Source of the DNA: Pegea sp. RAD2-039 | Lineage: Eukaryota > Chordata > Thaliacea > Salpida > Salpidae | Assembly: GCA_034620365.1 (NCBI GenBank) | Contig: JAQGEQ010000296.1 | Coordinates: 62,001-126,000 of the forward strand | Length of the DNA stretch: 64,000 nucleotides | Reading direction: 5' to 3' | The notes under the pieces: generated by a model | The model's database searches: none | What the model saw: the letters and a program-made list of their open reading frames with translations, nothing else | What the model was told of the DNA's origin: nothing | Part shown: positions 24,375 through 33,686 of the stretch, piece by piece | Layout of the letters: the number at the start of each line of letters is the position of its first letter | Position numbering within the stretch: the first letter of the stretch is position 1 | Position numbers and translations under genes: made by a program

Positions 24375-25800
24375 GATTCAAATGATACCTCCTACAGATA
24401 CCTAAAACGCTTTCATTTAAACCATTTAATATTTACCAACTTTAAAATAATAATTTATCATCATTCAACAAATTTCTATTTAATGTTTCCAAACAATTAA
24501 ACAAATTTATATTTTTCACATTTAATTTTTTTTAAAACATCGCTGCGAGTAACAAATTCTAGATCCTAAATATCACAATAAAACTTCATAAACAAAATAA
24601 ATAAGCAAAAAGGCGTAATTAATAACAAGTTATAAATTGAAAACAAAATAAGAGAAGAAAATTAAGAAACTTGTCAAAAAAAACAAAATTTTCAAAAAAA
24701 TTCATTTAAAAACAATTTAGTTGTTTCAATTTATTTACAATACAAAATAAAACATCAATTATATAAAATTTGAAAAATTTTCAAGGTATGAGGAAGAAGT
24801 GAAAAAAAATAAAAATTTAAAACATTTCAATGATAAAAGCATGCAAAATAAGCTTAATCATATCACCATGGTCGTAGCGAGGTAATGGCTTTTTTACAAT
24901 TCTGCGCAAAATATTTGCATGATAAATTTTTAAAAAGAATTTAGAATTACAGGTTAAAAGCTACTTAAGATTAAAATATGTAAAACATAAGCTATATAAA
25001 AATATAATAGTAATAATAAGATGATATTATAATATACAAGTGAAAAGATTTCTCCAAAATTAATTACTCATCTTTTAAAGAATAACTTACAATTGAACAC
25101 ATCAATAAACATTAGTTGATTATATTGTAAAAACGATAAATTTGAAAAAGTTTCAACTTAATAAGTCTTTTTATGGCTTCTGCCAAAAACGAACAAACTA
25201 TAAAGCTCGAGGAGATATTATAAAAAGCATTTGTTGCCCATGCAGAAGAATTTCGATCTTAATATGACCATTTTATCTCACCTAGCACTTTGTTTACTAA
25301 TTATCTATTTTTTTCAATTAAAATTCAATTTTTCATTTATTTTAGTAAGATATTTGAACCATAAAAGGTTTCAAGCATTTTGTTTCATAAAAAATGAATT
25401 AAAAACTTGTTGATATCAATAAAGCAATATTTTATTTTCTACTAACCATTTTGCGATATATTGATGTAGATTTATATGAACAAAATTACCATTTTTTTAC
25501 AAATTGTTGCTTACTTGTTCCTTTACTAATTTAAACTTCATTATCAGATGAATTGATTCAAATGGGAGATTTCTGATCAAAAATATTGGAAAAAAGCCAA
25601 TTTATCTCACTTAATAACTAACTTTCTTTACTAAACATCTATTTTTTCAATAAAAACTGAATTTTTTATTTCTTTTTAAATAAAACTTTAAATAATTTCA
25701 ATGGTTTAAAATTTGGAAAAGTTAGAAAATAAAAGATAGAATAAATATTTTAGTTATTATACTTTTATTGAACCAAAATATAATTAGGTTTTTAAATATA
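24375..25800. other. 5' flank of TRPM2-B
   Basis: No gene seen. Contains the leader of TRPM2-B, a copy of its own 3' flank (24690-24790), and the block 24890-25340 shared with 8910-9350. The rest is AT-rich. Confidence 0.7.
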
Positions 25801-25809
25801 AATCATTTA

Positions 25810-26150
25810 TTTTATTAGAGAAAAAACGACGACTTTTTGTAACAGAAAGGATCCAGAAAAGAAATGAATTTAGTAACATTACTTTTTAGTAATGAACAGC
25901 TTAGGCCGAGAACTGACATGTTGTAAGCCAGGGCAGAAACCACAGAGATCCAGTTGTTGCCCATGCAGCAGGATTCCACTCTCCACGCCAACAAGGTTAC
26001 GTAGCGGAACAGAAGGACTGATGCAGCTACACCTGATGACGTCACAGAAGCTTCTAGAACGACACTGAGTACAGTGACAAACTGTCTCCGATTCCGGATT
26101 TAGATTCAGAATCTTCTGTCTTTTAAAGATTTGTGATTTTACCAGATTCA
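25810..26150 (-). CDS. Unidentified cysteine-rich coding fragment
   Basis: Minus-strand open frame of about 90 codons with higher GC than its surroundings. It contains CHCTQCRSRSF, LVGVESGILLHGQQLDLC and GFCPGLQHVS, then a stop near 25879. A diverged partial copy at 38515-38650 retains NLVGVESGIL but has stops upstream. A GTGACGTCATCAG block inside the frame could be a short intron, as in other genes here. I do not recognise the family. It may be a terminal exon of a secreted or zinc-binding protein or a relic. No start or upstream exon was found. Confidence 0.35.
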
Positions 26151-26247
26151 CAGGTTAACTCTTCTAACTGGTTTTTATATTTTAGCAGATACATGTTAAT
26201 TGTGATTTTTTGGAAGATTAAAATCCTTATTAACTTTTTAGTAAAAT

Positions 26248-26400
26248 CGCCCTCAACCACCTCTGATTTAAAAATGCGGTCCTCGACCCCATCTGAGATT
26301 GAAATGAGGCCCTCGACCATCTCTGATATAGAAATGAGTCCCTCGACCACTTCTGAAAGATGTGGTCCTCAACCACCTCTGAGACTAAAATGTGGTCCAA
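26248..26400. repeat. 30-bp minisatellite, locus 4
   Basis: About five degenerate units (CCCTC(A/G)ACCACCTCTGA) between the cysteine-rich fragment and ZCCHC7. Confidence 0.85.
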
Positions 26401-26706
26401 ATAGTAAACATTTTTGTGTTAAACTGAAACTTGTTATTGTTTTGTTATTGTTAATGTCATTGTTGTTGTTTTTCAACTTGTTATTCAACAAAAACAACTG
26501 TTTATTTTTTTCAAGAAATTTTATTTCAACAAAATATTCAATCGTTAGTCTTACAGCGAAATAAAAGATTTAATTTTTTGAGTTTGTTTCAATTAAACAA
26601 AAAAAAGATTTTCATCATCAAAGTCAAAACAGAAGATTTAATGGGTCCAGCGAGGACGCGGGCCACTTCATCGGTCCAAGGGGAGGGCCAACAAGGGAGG
26701 GGGTCG
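26401..26706. other. 3' flank of ZCCHC7
   Basis: No gene seen. 26401-26640 is AT-rich. 26640-26705 is a conspicuous GC-rich patch directly after the ZCCHC7 stop, presumably 3' UTR. A short plus-strand open frame crossing it has no recognisable product. Confidence 0.5.
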
Positions 26707-27639
26707 TCACTTTTTATTCATTTTTTTCTTCTTAAATTTCTTTCCGACTCCGGAAATATCCGAAGATTTCTCAGAATCATTTTGTCGATTTATCTTCTTC
26801 TTCTTCTTCTTACTTATCTTTCCATTGACAAATTTACCAGCAGAGATTTTCTCACTAACTTTTGTGTACTTATCGTAAACACGAACCAATTGAGAAGCAA
26901 CAATTCGATTAAACATGGTCCTTTGACGACATTGATGTCCAAAATGGGTCGTAGCCCCACAATTAAAGCAGTTTCGGCGCTTTGAAAGCCTTCGATTAGC
27001 ATCTGGTTGCTTAATTTTGCCATGTTTAGTAGTTTTTCGATATTGTCGCCAAATTTCTGGACAGTCCTCATAAGTGTGTCCACGTCCGGTACATCTGATA
27101 CATTCAATATTGTACTTGGTCCTGGGCCGGGGAATATTGAAGGGGCACGAACGTATTTGGTGGTCACGACTGGCACAGTTAAGGCAGGGCCATTTTCTGG
27201 GTGGTTTGGGGCACTGGCGGGCAATGTGTCCTTGCTCGTCACAATTTTTACATTGTCTTCGGTCTTCGGTGAAAAATCGATTTAAAGGACGCGATGGCGT
27301 CGATGACGTCACAGGTGATGACTTCACTGGTGGTGGTGACGTCACATTCAACTCGATCTTTTCATCGATTTTATATTCGTCGAAGACCATCTGCCAGTTA
27401 TAAACTTGCTCCGATTCAGACTCGGAATCTTCAATCAAGATGACGTCATTATCGCTGGCGGTGTCTGAATCATCGATCACTATGACGTCATCAATAGTTG
27501 AAACGGCGGTTTTTGATTGGTTGATGACGTCATCAGTGACGTGGGAGCGTTTTACGAGAGTTTTAGAAAGATTGGATGAGTAATGGACGCGGGAGTAAAG
27601 CTCAAATTCGGTTTCTGAATCGATATCTGAATCCGACAT
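26707..27639 (-). CDS. ZCCHC7: ZCCHC7/Air1-2-like zinc-knuckle protein
   Basis: Intronless 310-residue protein. Four CCHC zinc knuckles are visible at about residues 130-143 (CKNCDEQGHIARQC), 152-165 (CLNCASRDHQIRSC), 180-193 (CIRCTGRGHTYEDC) and 224-237 (CFNCGATTHFGHQC), with the family motif WRQYRKTT after the third. The N-terminal 80 residues are acidic with three DDVI/NDVI segments. The C-terminus is very lysine-rich (about 274-310). Homologues (yeast Air1/2, human ZCCHC7) are the RNA-binding subunit of the nuclear TRAMP polyadenylation complex that feeds RNA to the exosome. The ATG at 27639 lies only 16 bp after the GTF2H5 stop, with no splice acceptor in the gap; the nearest acceptor-like site is inside the GTF2H5 frame (27673). 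Probably a downstream cistron. Human ZCCHC7 is longer. Confidence 0.85.
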   Translation of the reverse strand: MSDSDIDSETEFELYSRVHYSSNLSKTLVKRSHVTDDVINQSKTAVSTIDDVIVIDDSDTASDNDVILIEDSESESEQVYNWQMVFDEYKIDEKIELNVTSPPPVKSSPVTSSTPSRPLNRFFTEDRRQCKNCDEQGHIARQCPKPPRKWPCLNCASRDHQIRSCPFNIPRPRTKYNIECIRCTGRGHTYEDCPEIWRQYRKTTKHGKIKQPDANRRLSKRRNCFNCGATTHFGHQCRQRTMFNRIVASQLVRVYDKYTKVSEKISAGKFVNGKISKKKKKKINRQNDSEKSSDISGVGKKFKKKKMNKK

Positions 27640-27655
27640 TGTGATTGGACGATTT

Positions 27656-27877
27656 TTATTGTTGTTGTTGTCCTAATGCAAATGAATTGGTGTCCATCAA
27701 TTGGTCGATCCGGTCTTGGATTTGCTCGATAAACTCACCGAGAATGAATAGATGCGTTTCGTCGAGGTCTTGAAGTATAAAACGTTGTCCAAGTAGATTT
27801 TTTTGATCGAGATGTAGCAGGTATTGTTTCATCGGCGGGTCACACTTTAGTAGAACACCTTTCACCACGTTCACCAT
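27656..27877 (-). CDS. GTF2H5: TFIIH subunit 5 (TTDA/TFB5)
   Basis: Intronless protein of 73 residues starting [14 protein letters not shown], the size and start of GTF2H5 (about 71 residues in human). Matching blocks include [25 protein letters not shown] and a C-terminal [14 protein letters not shown]2H5 is the smallest core TFIIH subunit; it stabilises the complex and stimulates XPB in nucleotide excision repair and transcription. The ATG at 27877 was chosen because the next upstream in-frame start is only TTG and because of the MVNV start. An acceptor (TTTTTCTGCAG|GG) lies 14 nt before the ATG. First gene of a probable dicistronic unit with ZCCHC7. Its C-terminal poly-Gln (QQQQ) is not in the human protein. 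Confidence 0.93.
   Translation of the reverse strand: MVNVVKGVLLKCDPPMKQYLLHLDQKNLLGQRFILQDLDETHLFILGEFIEQIQDRIDQLMDTNSFALGQQQQ
27665..27690 (-). promoter_or_regulatory. Candidate trans-splice acceptor for ZCCHC7, inside GTF2H5
   Basis: The gene strand reads ATTTGCATTAG|GAC, ending at 27673, 33 nt before the ZCCHC7 ATG. That spacing matches the 14-37 nt seen for the other genes. Use of this site would cut off the last codons of GTF2H5. Inferred from spacing only. Confidence 0.4.
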
Positions 27878-28069
27878 TATCAATTAAAACCCTGCAGAAA
27901 AATTGGAATTTTAAATCCAAACGGACAATTTGGACGATTGCAAATTTGGTTTTAGTCTACATTATGGTCGTTTTCGAAAATGCTTCAGAATAAAAAAATG
28001 CTTTTTGAACAGAGAAAATATTAAAAAAACTATTTTGGATAATTAAGAATATTAAAATATTTAAAGTGG

Positions 28070-28175
28070 GCCACAAACTTGGGTAGTAAGAAAAGAGCCA
28101 CAAACTTAGACAGAAAAAAAGGGCCACAAACTTGTGTAGAAAGAAAAGGGCCACAAACTTGGGCACAAGTAGTGG
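28070..28175. repeat. Short tandem repeat (GGCCACAAACTTGGG) upstream of GTF2H5
   Basis: Four imperfect ~28-bp units containing GGCCACAAACTTG, in the 519-bp gap between GTPBP4 and GTF2H5. The rest of that gap (27900-28396) shows nothing else. Confidence 0.8.
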
Positions 28176-28396
28176 ACCACATAATATTAACTTATAAATT
28201 TCTAGAATAATTTAAAAAGAAATTTTTCAGCAAAATATAAAAAAATGAAATCTAACCTGATTAAATATCAGAATATTGCAATTCATGAAATTATTCAAAT
28301 TAAACCTAAATAAGATCTGTAACAAACACAAAATTCATTATTTAACAAGCTGAAAAAGATTCTACACAATCACACAACAACAACAAAATGTTCTTT

Positions 28397-30349
28397 TTAT
28401 CGCCATTGTGTTTTTCCAACTCCTCGTTTTCCAGTAAATAAATGTTTTGGTTTTAAAGTACCGATATGACGATCAGATTCCCCACATTTTCCTAATTGAA
28501 TCATCGGACGTTGTGCGATCTTTGCTAATTTTCGCGCTTTATCAATCATTGCTTGATCTCGAAGACCACTTTCGGATCGCGGTCTTGATTGACTTCGAGC
28601 GCGAGATTTCGATCTTGCTGCTACGTCAGTGATGTCTGACGTCATCTTGCGTTTACGCGCGCGACGAGTAACACTTCGTGACCGGAAGTGTGAATTCTCA
28701 TCAGCTTCACTCAAATCAACTCCCAATTTGCCGAGATCTTTCACCATATCGTCAGGACGCTTTTCTTCGCGACTACTTTTCCCTGGCAACGTCGCTTTCT
28801 TCACTTTTCTTCTCAAATGACTTTCAATCAACCTTATCGCGCGCGTATCGCGGATCTTCTTCGCCAATTTACTGATCTCAATCGACTCTTCAGTCTCTTC
28901 TTCTTCGTCGTCGTCATAGAAACCAGCAGCTTCTTTCAATCCTTCTTGTTCTTCTAATTCATCCAACTTTTCATTGATATCTGCATCAACGAAATCTGCG
29001 ATGTTATGACCGTTCCAAAACTCCGGAAGTGTGTCTTGCTTCTCTTCCGGATTCCGAAGATCCCACCACTTTTGAAGATCAAGGCGATACTCATCATCCA
29101 TCTCGATCTCAAGATCGCGTTCTGTTCTCACAGCCGTCACCTCCATTTCCATCTCATCGCTTTTAACAATCGCTTTTTCGCGCGCTTTTTTCTCCAGAAA
29201 CTTCTGAGGGATGCAAGCGGGTCGCGACTTCTGATCACGTGGTGTTGGAAGCCCGACGTGGATACGGTTCTTGTTTTGGGTTAGCCGAGACGCGTTTTTC
29301 GCGTTTAATTTCTTCTCGACACGCTCGATAAGTAACTTATCACAAGCAGCTTCGCGAAGTTCCATAATTCCCTCGCCTGTGAAAGTACTTGTCCAATAAA
29401 CTGGGATATTCTTTTCTTCAAAGTATTTAAAGACTTCTAACTGCTCCTCACTTAATTCATCTTTTGTAACCACATCAGTTTTGTTGGCCATCACGAACAA
29501 TGGACGCGATTCGAAGACAGGTTCGATGTTTTTAAAGAGCTGTAATTGCGATTCTAAAGACTCATTACATTGCTCTGAAACATCCATGACGTAGATGACG
29601 CACGCGTTGATGTGGATTAAAGCGCTGACTGACAACATCTCGCTTTCGTTTCGCTCTTCATTTGGACGATCGAGAATTCCGGGGGTATCGATGACTTGCC
29701 AAGGAAGATATCGATAGTTCATATGCCCAACGAAAAGTGATTTAGTTGTGAAAGCGTAAGGTTGAACATCTACCTCAGCACGAGTGATTTTGTTCATTAA
29801 ACTCGATTTACCGACGTTCGGAAACCCTGAAAGTATTAAGGTTCGCGCGTTTGGGTCGATAGATGGTAGACGGGAAAGATGTTGACGGACATCTTCTAGA
29901 TATTTGAGAGTTGTTGCTTGCCGCTTCATCATTGTACACATCCGACCTAAAGCTGCTTTCTTCATCATCTTACAACGATATAAAGAATCGGCGTTTTTCA
30001 TCGCACGTGTGTATTCACGACCAATTTGGTCGATTACATTTCTAGCCATGTTCATATGCCCCAAAGCGATCTTATAGTGATCTTTATTGTACATGATGTT
30101 GCAAAGATCAGCATGAAATGGATGAAGGTCATCTAGCTTAGGGAACTCGCTAATGATCTTACTTAAACGCTCATTATAATTTTGTTGAGTAAATTTAACT
30201 TTTCTCATATAAAAACCTCTTATTCGTGAAATTGCATAACTTTTATGGATTACTGTTGGTGTTTTTCGTTGAGTTTTTGAGAGAATTAAATCAATAAAGT
30301 CCTTAGCTGATGGCACAACTGTTATTCGTTTGAAGTTGTAATCTGCCAT
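28397..30349 (-). CDS. GTPBP4: Nucleolar GTP-binding protein 1 (NOG1/GTPBP4)
   Basis: Intronless 650-residue Obg/TRAFAC-family GTPase that acts in nucleolar 60S ribosomal subunit assembly. The N-terminus MADYNFKRITVVPSAKDFID matches the family. G1 is GFPNVGKS (175-182), G3 DTPG (221-224), G4 NKTD (289-292). The C-terminus ends in a basic GKRGVGKTQWR. Length is close to human (634). The middle of the C-terminal part carries an acidic stretch (EDDDDEEEE-like, about 470-485) and an RS-rich stretch (about 570-600). The start fits: an acceptor (TCTGTTTTTAG|GTAG) lies 25 nt upstream. Codons are noticeably more GC-rich than the surroundings, as expected for a highly expressed gene. Confidence 0.96.
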   Translation of the reverse strand: MADYNFKRITVVPSAKDFIDLILSKTQRKTPTVIHKSYAISRIRGFYMRKVKFTQQNYNERLSKIISEFPKLDDLHPFHADLCNIMYNKDHYKIALGHMNMARNVIDQIGREYTRAMKNADSLYRCKMMKKAALGRMCTMMKRQATTLKYLEDVRQHLSRLPSIDPNARTLILSGFPNVGKSSLMNKITRAEVDVQPYAFTTKSLFVGHMNYRYLPWQVIDTPGILDRPNEERNESEMLSVSALIHINACVIYVMDVSEQCNESLESQLQLFKNIEPVFESRPLFVMANKTDVVTKDELSEEQLEVFKYFEEKNIPVYWTSTFTGEGIMELREAACDKLLIERVEKKLNAKNASRLTQNKNRIHVGLPTPRDQKSRPACIPQKFLEKKAREKAIVKSDEMEMEVTAVRTERDLEIEMDDEYRLDLQKWWDLRNPEEKQDTLPEFWNGHNIADFVDADINEKLDELEEQEGLKEAAGFYDDDEEEETEESIEISKLAKKIRDTRAIRLIESHLRRKVKKATLPGKSSREEKRPDDMVKDLGKLGVDLSEADENSHFRSRSVTRRARKRKMTSDITDVAARSKSRARSQSRPRSESGLRDQAMIDKARKLAKIAQRPMIQLGKCGESDRHIGTLKPKHLFTGKRGVGKTQWR

Positions 30350-33300
30350 CTTTATAATAAATTAAATATTCTACCTAAAAACAGAAATATGTGTTTAGTT
30401 TAAAGTATAAAAGATCAAAAAATAGTTATATATATTATAAATGAAGGTAGGAATAATAAAGAAAATTAAATATATATATAATAGACAAATAATTACATAA
30501 TATAAATAAATATTATTAATAAAGATTATAATTGCTAGAAAAGAAATAAGAGAAATCAATTAATTTTATTCAATATAAGGTTTTAGATGACAAATTCTAA
30601 AGCTAATATAACAAACACAAAACATTATGAAATATAATGATAATGCCTTTAGTTTCAGAATTATATTATATAACTGATTATATAACTAAGTATATTATAC
30701 TTTAATATAAATGTATGAATTATGATTCTAGAAAATATCAATAAAATTATAAAGAAATTAGATTATGAATAAAAAATAGGAACTATCAAAACATAATTAA
30801 ATATAAATCAATAAATCAAAATCAATTGAATATTGATATAACTGGCATGTGCTAACAAAATCACTTAAATAAGATTCTTTAAAAAATCTTTTAAGAAATG
30901 GTTTTGCTAAAGCTCTACAAATTTTAGAATATTAATAAAATTCATGCTTTCTATGAAACAACAAGTTTAATATAAAAGTTATTCTACCAACTCAACTAGA
31001 GTTTAGTGAAAATAAAACCATCATAAGTAATTTAAAACCAACTAAATAAAAAATGTTATCAAAAGTATATAATCTATAAAATAATAAGTTGTTATCAAAG
31101 AAAATTTTCTGGCTTTAACAAATAGATAAAATTATAAAAAAGTTTAATAAGTTTATAAAGTTAAATAGTTTGAAATATACTAATTGATAATTGTTGTCAA
31201 AAAACTGTTGTTAAAAATTTTAAATTTTTAAAGCAAAAATAAAGTAATATATATGTGAATATAGATCAAAAAAATTTATAATTTAATAAATAACCAATGA
31301 TATTAAATATAAAATAAAATGTAAAATAAATAAAAATAAAAATAAAAAGGATTAGGAATAAAAAAGATTTAAAAGTGGTTTTTATTTAAACTAAAAATGA
31401 AATGAATAATAAATAAACCTTTGCATAATTAAATACAAAATTGATAATAAAAAAGTTCTTATATAATATTCACTACTAACATTCTATCAAAAATTATATT
31501 AAAGTTATAAAATGCAAGAAAACAAAAGAGATAGAATATATATTTTTGCAAATTATAAATATATTCAGAAAACAAATTTTAATTAAACATTAGTTCAATA
31601 AAAACAAACTTTATTTCTAAAGAATTTTGAACAGTTTAAAATTATAAGAACTAAAAGTTTAAACTATAAAGTTATTTCAGTAAAATGACAATTTTAAAGC
31701 AAATTCAATAAAAAAAATTATCTAGTTGTAACTATCTACAATATAAAAGCTCGAAATAAGAAACTCACCGAAAAATACAATTTTTTAAATTAAAAGATTA
31801 AAAATGATAAATTCTCTGGCACTATAGGCTAAAAAAAATTAAATTTGATTAATAAAAAATCAATAAATACTTCATTCACAGATTGAAAACCAAAAATTCA
31901 AAACAGGCCCTGACACTGGCCTGGCTAGGTTCTGACATACGACGTGCACGATGATGACGTAAGTGTTTCCAAAGCTAAAATTTATAAAATATTTAATAAT
32001 AATTTCTATTAAAAAGAAGTATTTTATTCAACTATCAGATCACTTTAAAGCTAATTATTTTGGTTTTATATTCTATATTAGACCTTTTTCAAAGATAAAG
32101 TAAATAAAACTCTCTTTAAAAAATGTTAAACTAAGTTAAGTGTAAACAAAATTATTTTAAATATAGAACAATTTTTCATAAGAAACTCAAAAATACTGGA
32201 TATAAACTTTAAGAATTTTGAAATGAATTAAAACTATTTGATTATATCAACTTTGTAAATTATTGAGTACACTAAATTAAATGATTTTTTTTTACTACAT
32301 AAAAGAGCATTAAACAATATTAGTTTACTTTTTTAGTTTACTTTAGGATTATTTGGCAAGCATTTTATCAAAACTTTACTATACTAAAAAATATATGTAT
32401 TTTGTAGAAATTTATATATGTATATTTATTTATTTATTTATTACAATAAATGTGAAGGAGGGTGCCTAAAGAGAGCATATATATATATATATATATAATA
32501 TATATATATCTTATTATTCAACTGAATAAATCTAATCCTTAGTATTAGAATTAATTTTTATAAAAAATATGTTTTAAATTAAAGAGTATAAATTAATGAA
32601 TATATGTTATAAATGAAAATAAAAATGAACTAAAAGTAATCATACAAATGAATTACAAATGTAAAGATATTACTTTATAAAATTCTCAAATTATCTTCTT
32701 CTGTTTTTCAATTTTTGCAATAACAAACAATTATAGCTACTTCGTTATTTCAGAAAATTATAATTAGCAACTTGCAGTAGGTCACAATTACAAAATTACA
32801 AACAAACAAAAATTTATTTATATAATCAGTTTTATAGGCCTTCATACTTGCTCATATATTAAACGACAAATTCTTTTACGCTTTGTATAAGAGTTTGTTT
32901 TCAAGATTCTAACTATACATTTGGTTTCATCAAATAAATTAACGTTTGTAACTTCAGTTTATTTTACCCACCATTAACAAGCATCAGGTATCAGTTGGTT
33001 AATAATAGATATGCCCACGATCTAATATTGTTGCTAACTTTCACTGTCTAATGTTATCCACAACCTATACATCGTATTCCAGCCAAACCTTTACTGCTTT
33101 TAAATATTTTCATCTTTCTTTTTTCTTAGTTTATGGTAACTGCTTGTAATTCACTCTTTACTTCCAGGGGTGTATTTATGTGCCTGTGGGCTTAAGTTAG
33201 CTTGCTGGTGAAGCAGATTCTATGATTGACAAATCAAAGTACTTTTGTGAGCGAGTCTCAGTTACCTAGTTGGTGATTTTTGAGAAATAAATTAATCAAA

Positions 33301-33686
33301 GTTATAATTTTAATAATAGTATATTTTATAAATATTTATTTTATGACATGTTTTTTATAAATGTAAAAACACTGTTTTTCGCAGAATCTCATTTTATAGT
33401 TGATATATTCTTTAAAAGCTCATAGTAGGCAAAAAAGCTTTTATAGACTCAACAGAACTAATAGTTTAATAATCTTTTATTATTATACTTTTAATATATT
33501 TTATATTATTTAGCTTTATTATATTATATTGTTCAGATTGTAGAATTTGTCACCCGCAGCCACGCGTTGAATAAAATAACATTTTAAATGAAAAATTAGA
33601 CAAATTTTTGAAAACTTTTTCAAATTTAGTTGATTTTATTGAAAACATGAAAATATATTTGCTAAAAAATTAGACGAAGATAATCT
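30350..33686. other. AT-rich intergenic region between GTPBP4 and ICMT
   Basis: No gene supported. Very AT-rich. Contains a short relic of the retroelement 3' end (about 32420-32480, TGTGAAGGAGGGTGCC) running into a TA microsatellite (32478-32510), and one short GC-richer island at 31905-31965 ending in a donor-like GATGAC|GTAAGTG on the plus strand. Confidence 0.6.

Larger units (their letters stand above)
1..25340. repeat. Tandem segmental duplication of the TRPM2-like locus
   Basis: Segment A (1 to about 7640) and segment B (about 16830-24670) align along their whole length, introns included. The flanks 8910-9350 and 24890-25340 also match. Block 14800-14890, just 3' of copy B, recurs at 24690-24790, just 5' of copy B, as expected at the joint of a tandem array with another unit upstream. 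The differences are small indels and point changes, so the duplication is recent relative to intron drift. Confidence 0.9.

Noticed and set aside
26578-26985. 135-codon plus-strand frame
   Set aside because: Runs through the ZCCHC7 3' UTR and antisense of its lysine-rich tail.
26814-27403. Open frames overlapping ZCCHC7 on other frames
   Set aside because: Shadows of the zinc-knuckle coding sequence, which has four intact CCHC motifs in its own frame.
32478-32510. TA tract as a possible origin or promoter
   Set aside because: Simple microsatellite attached to a retroelement tail; no supporting motif.
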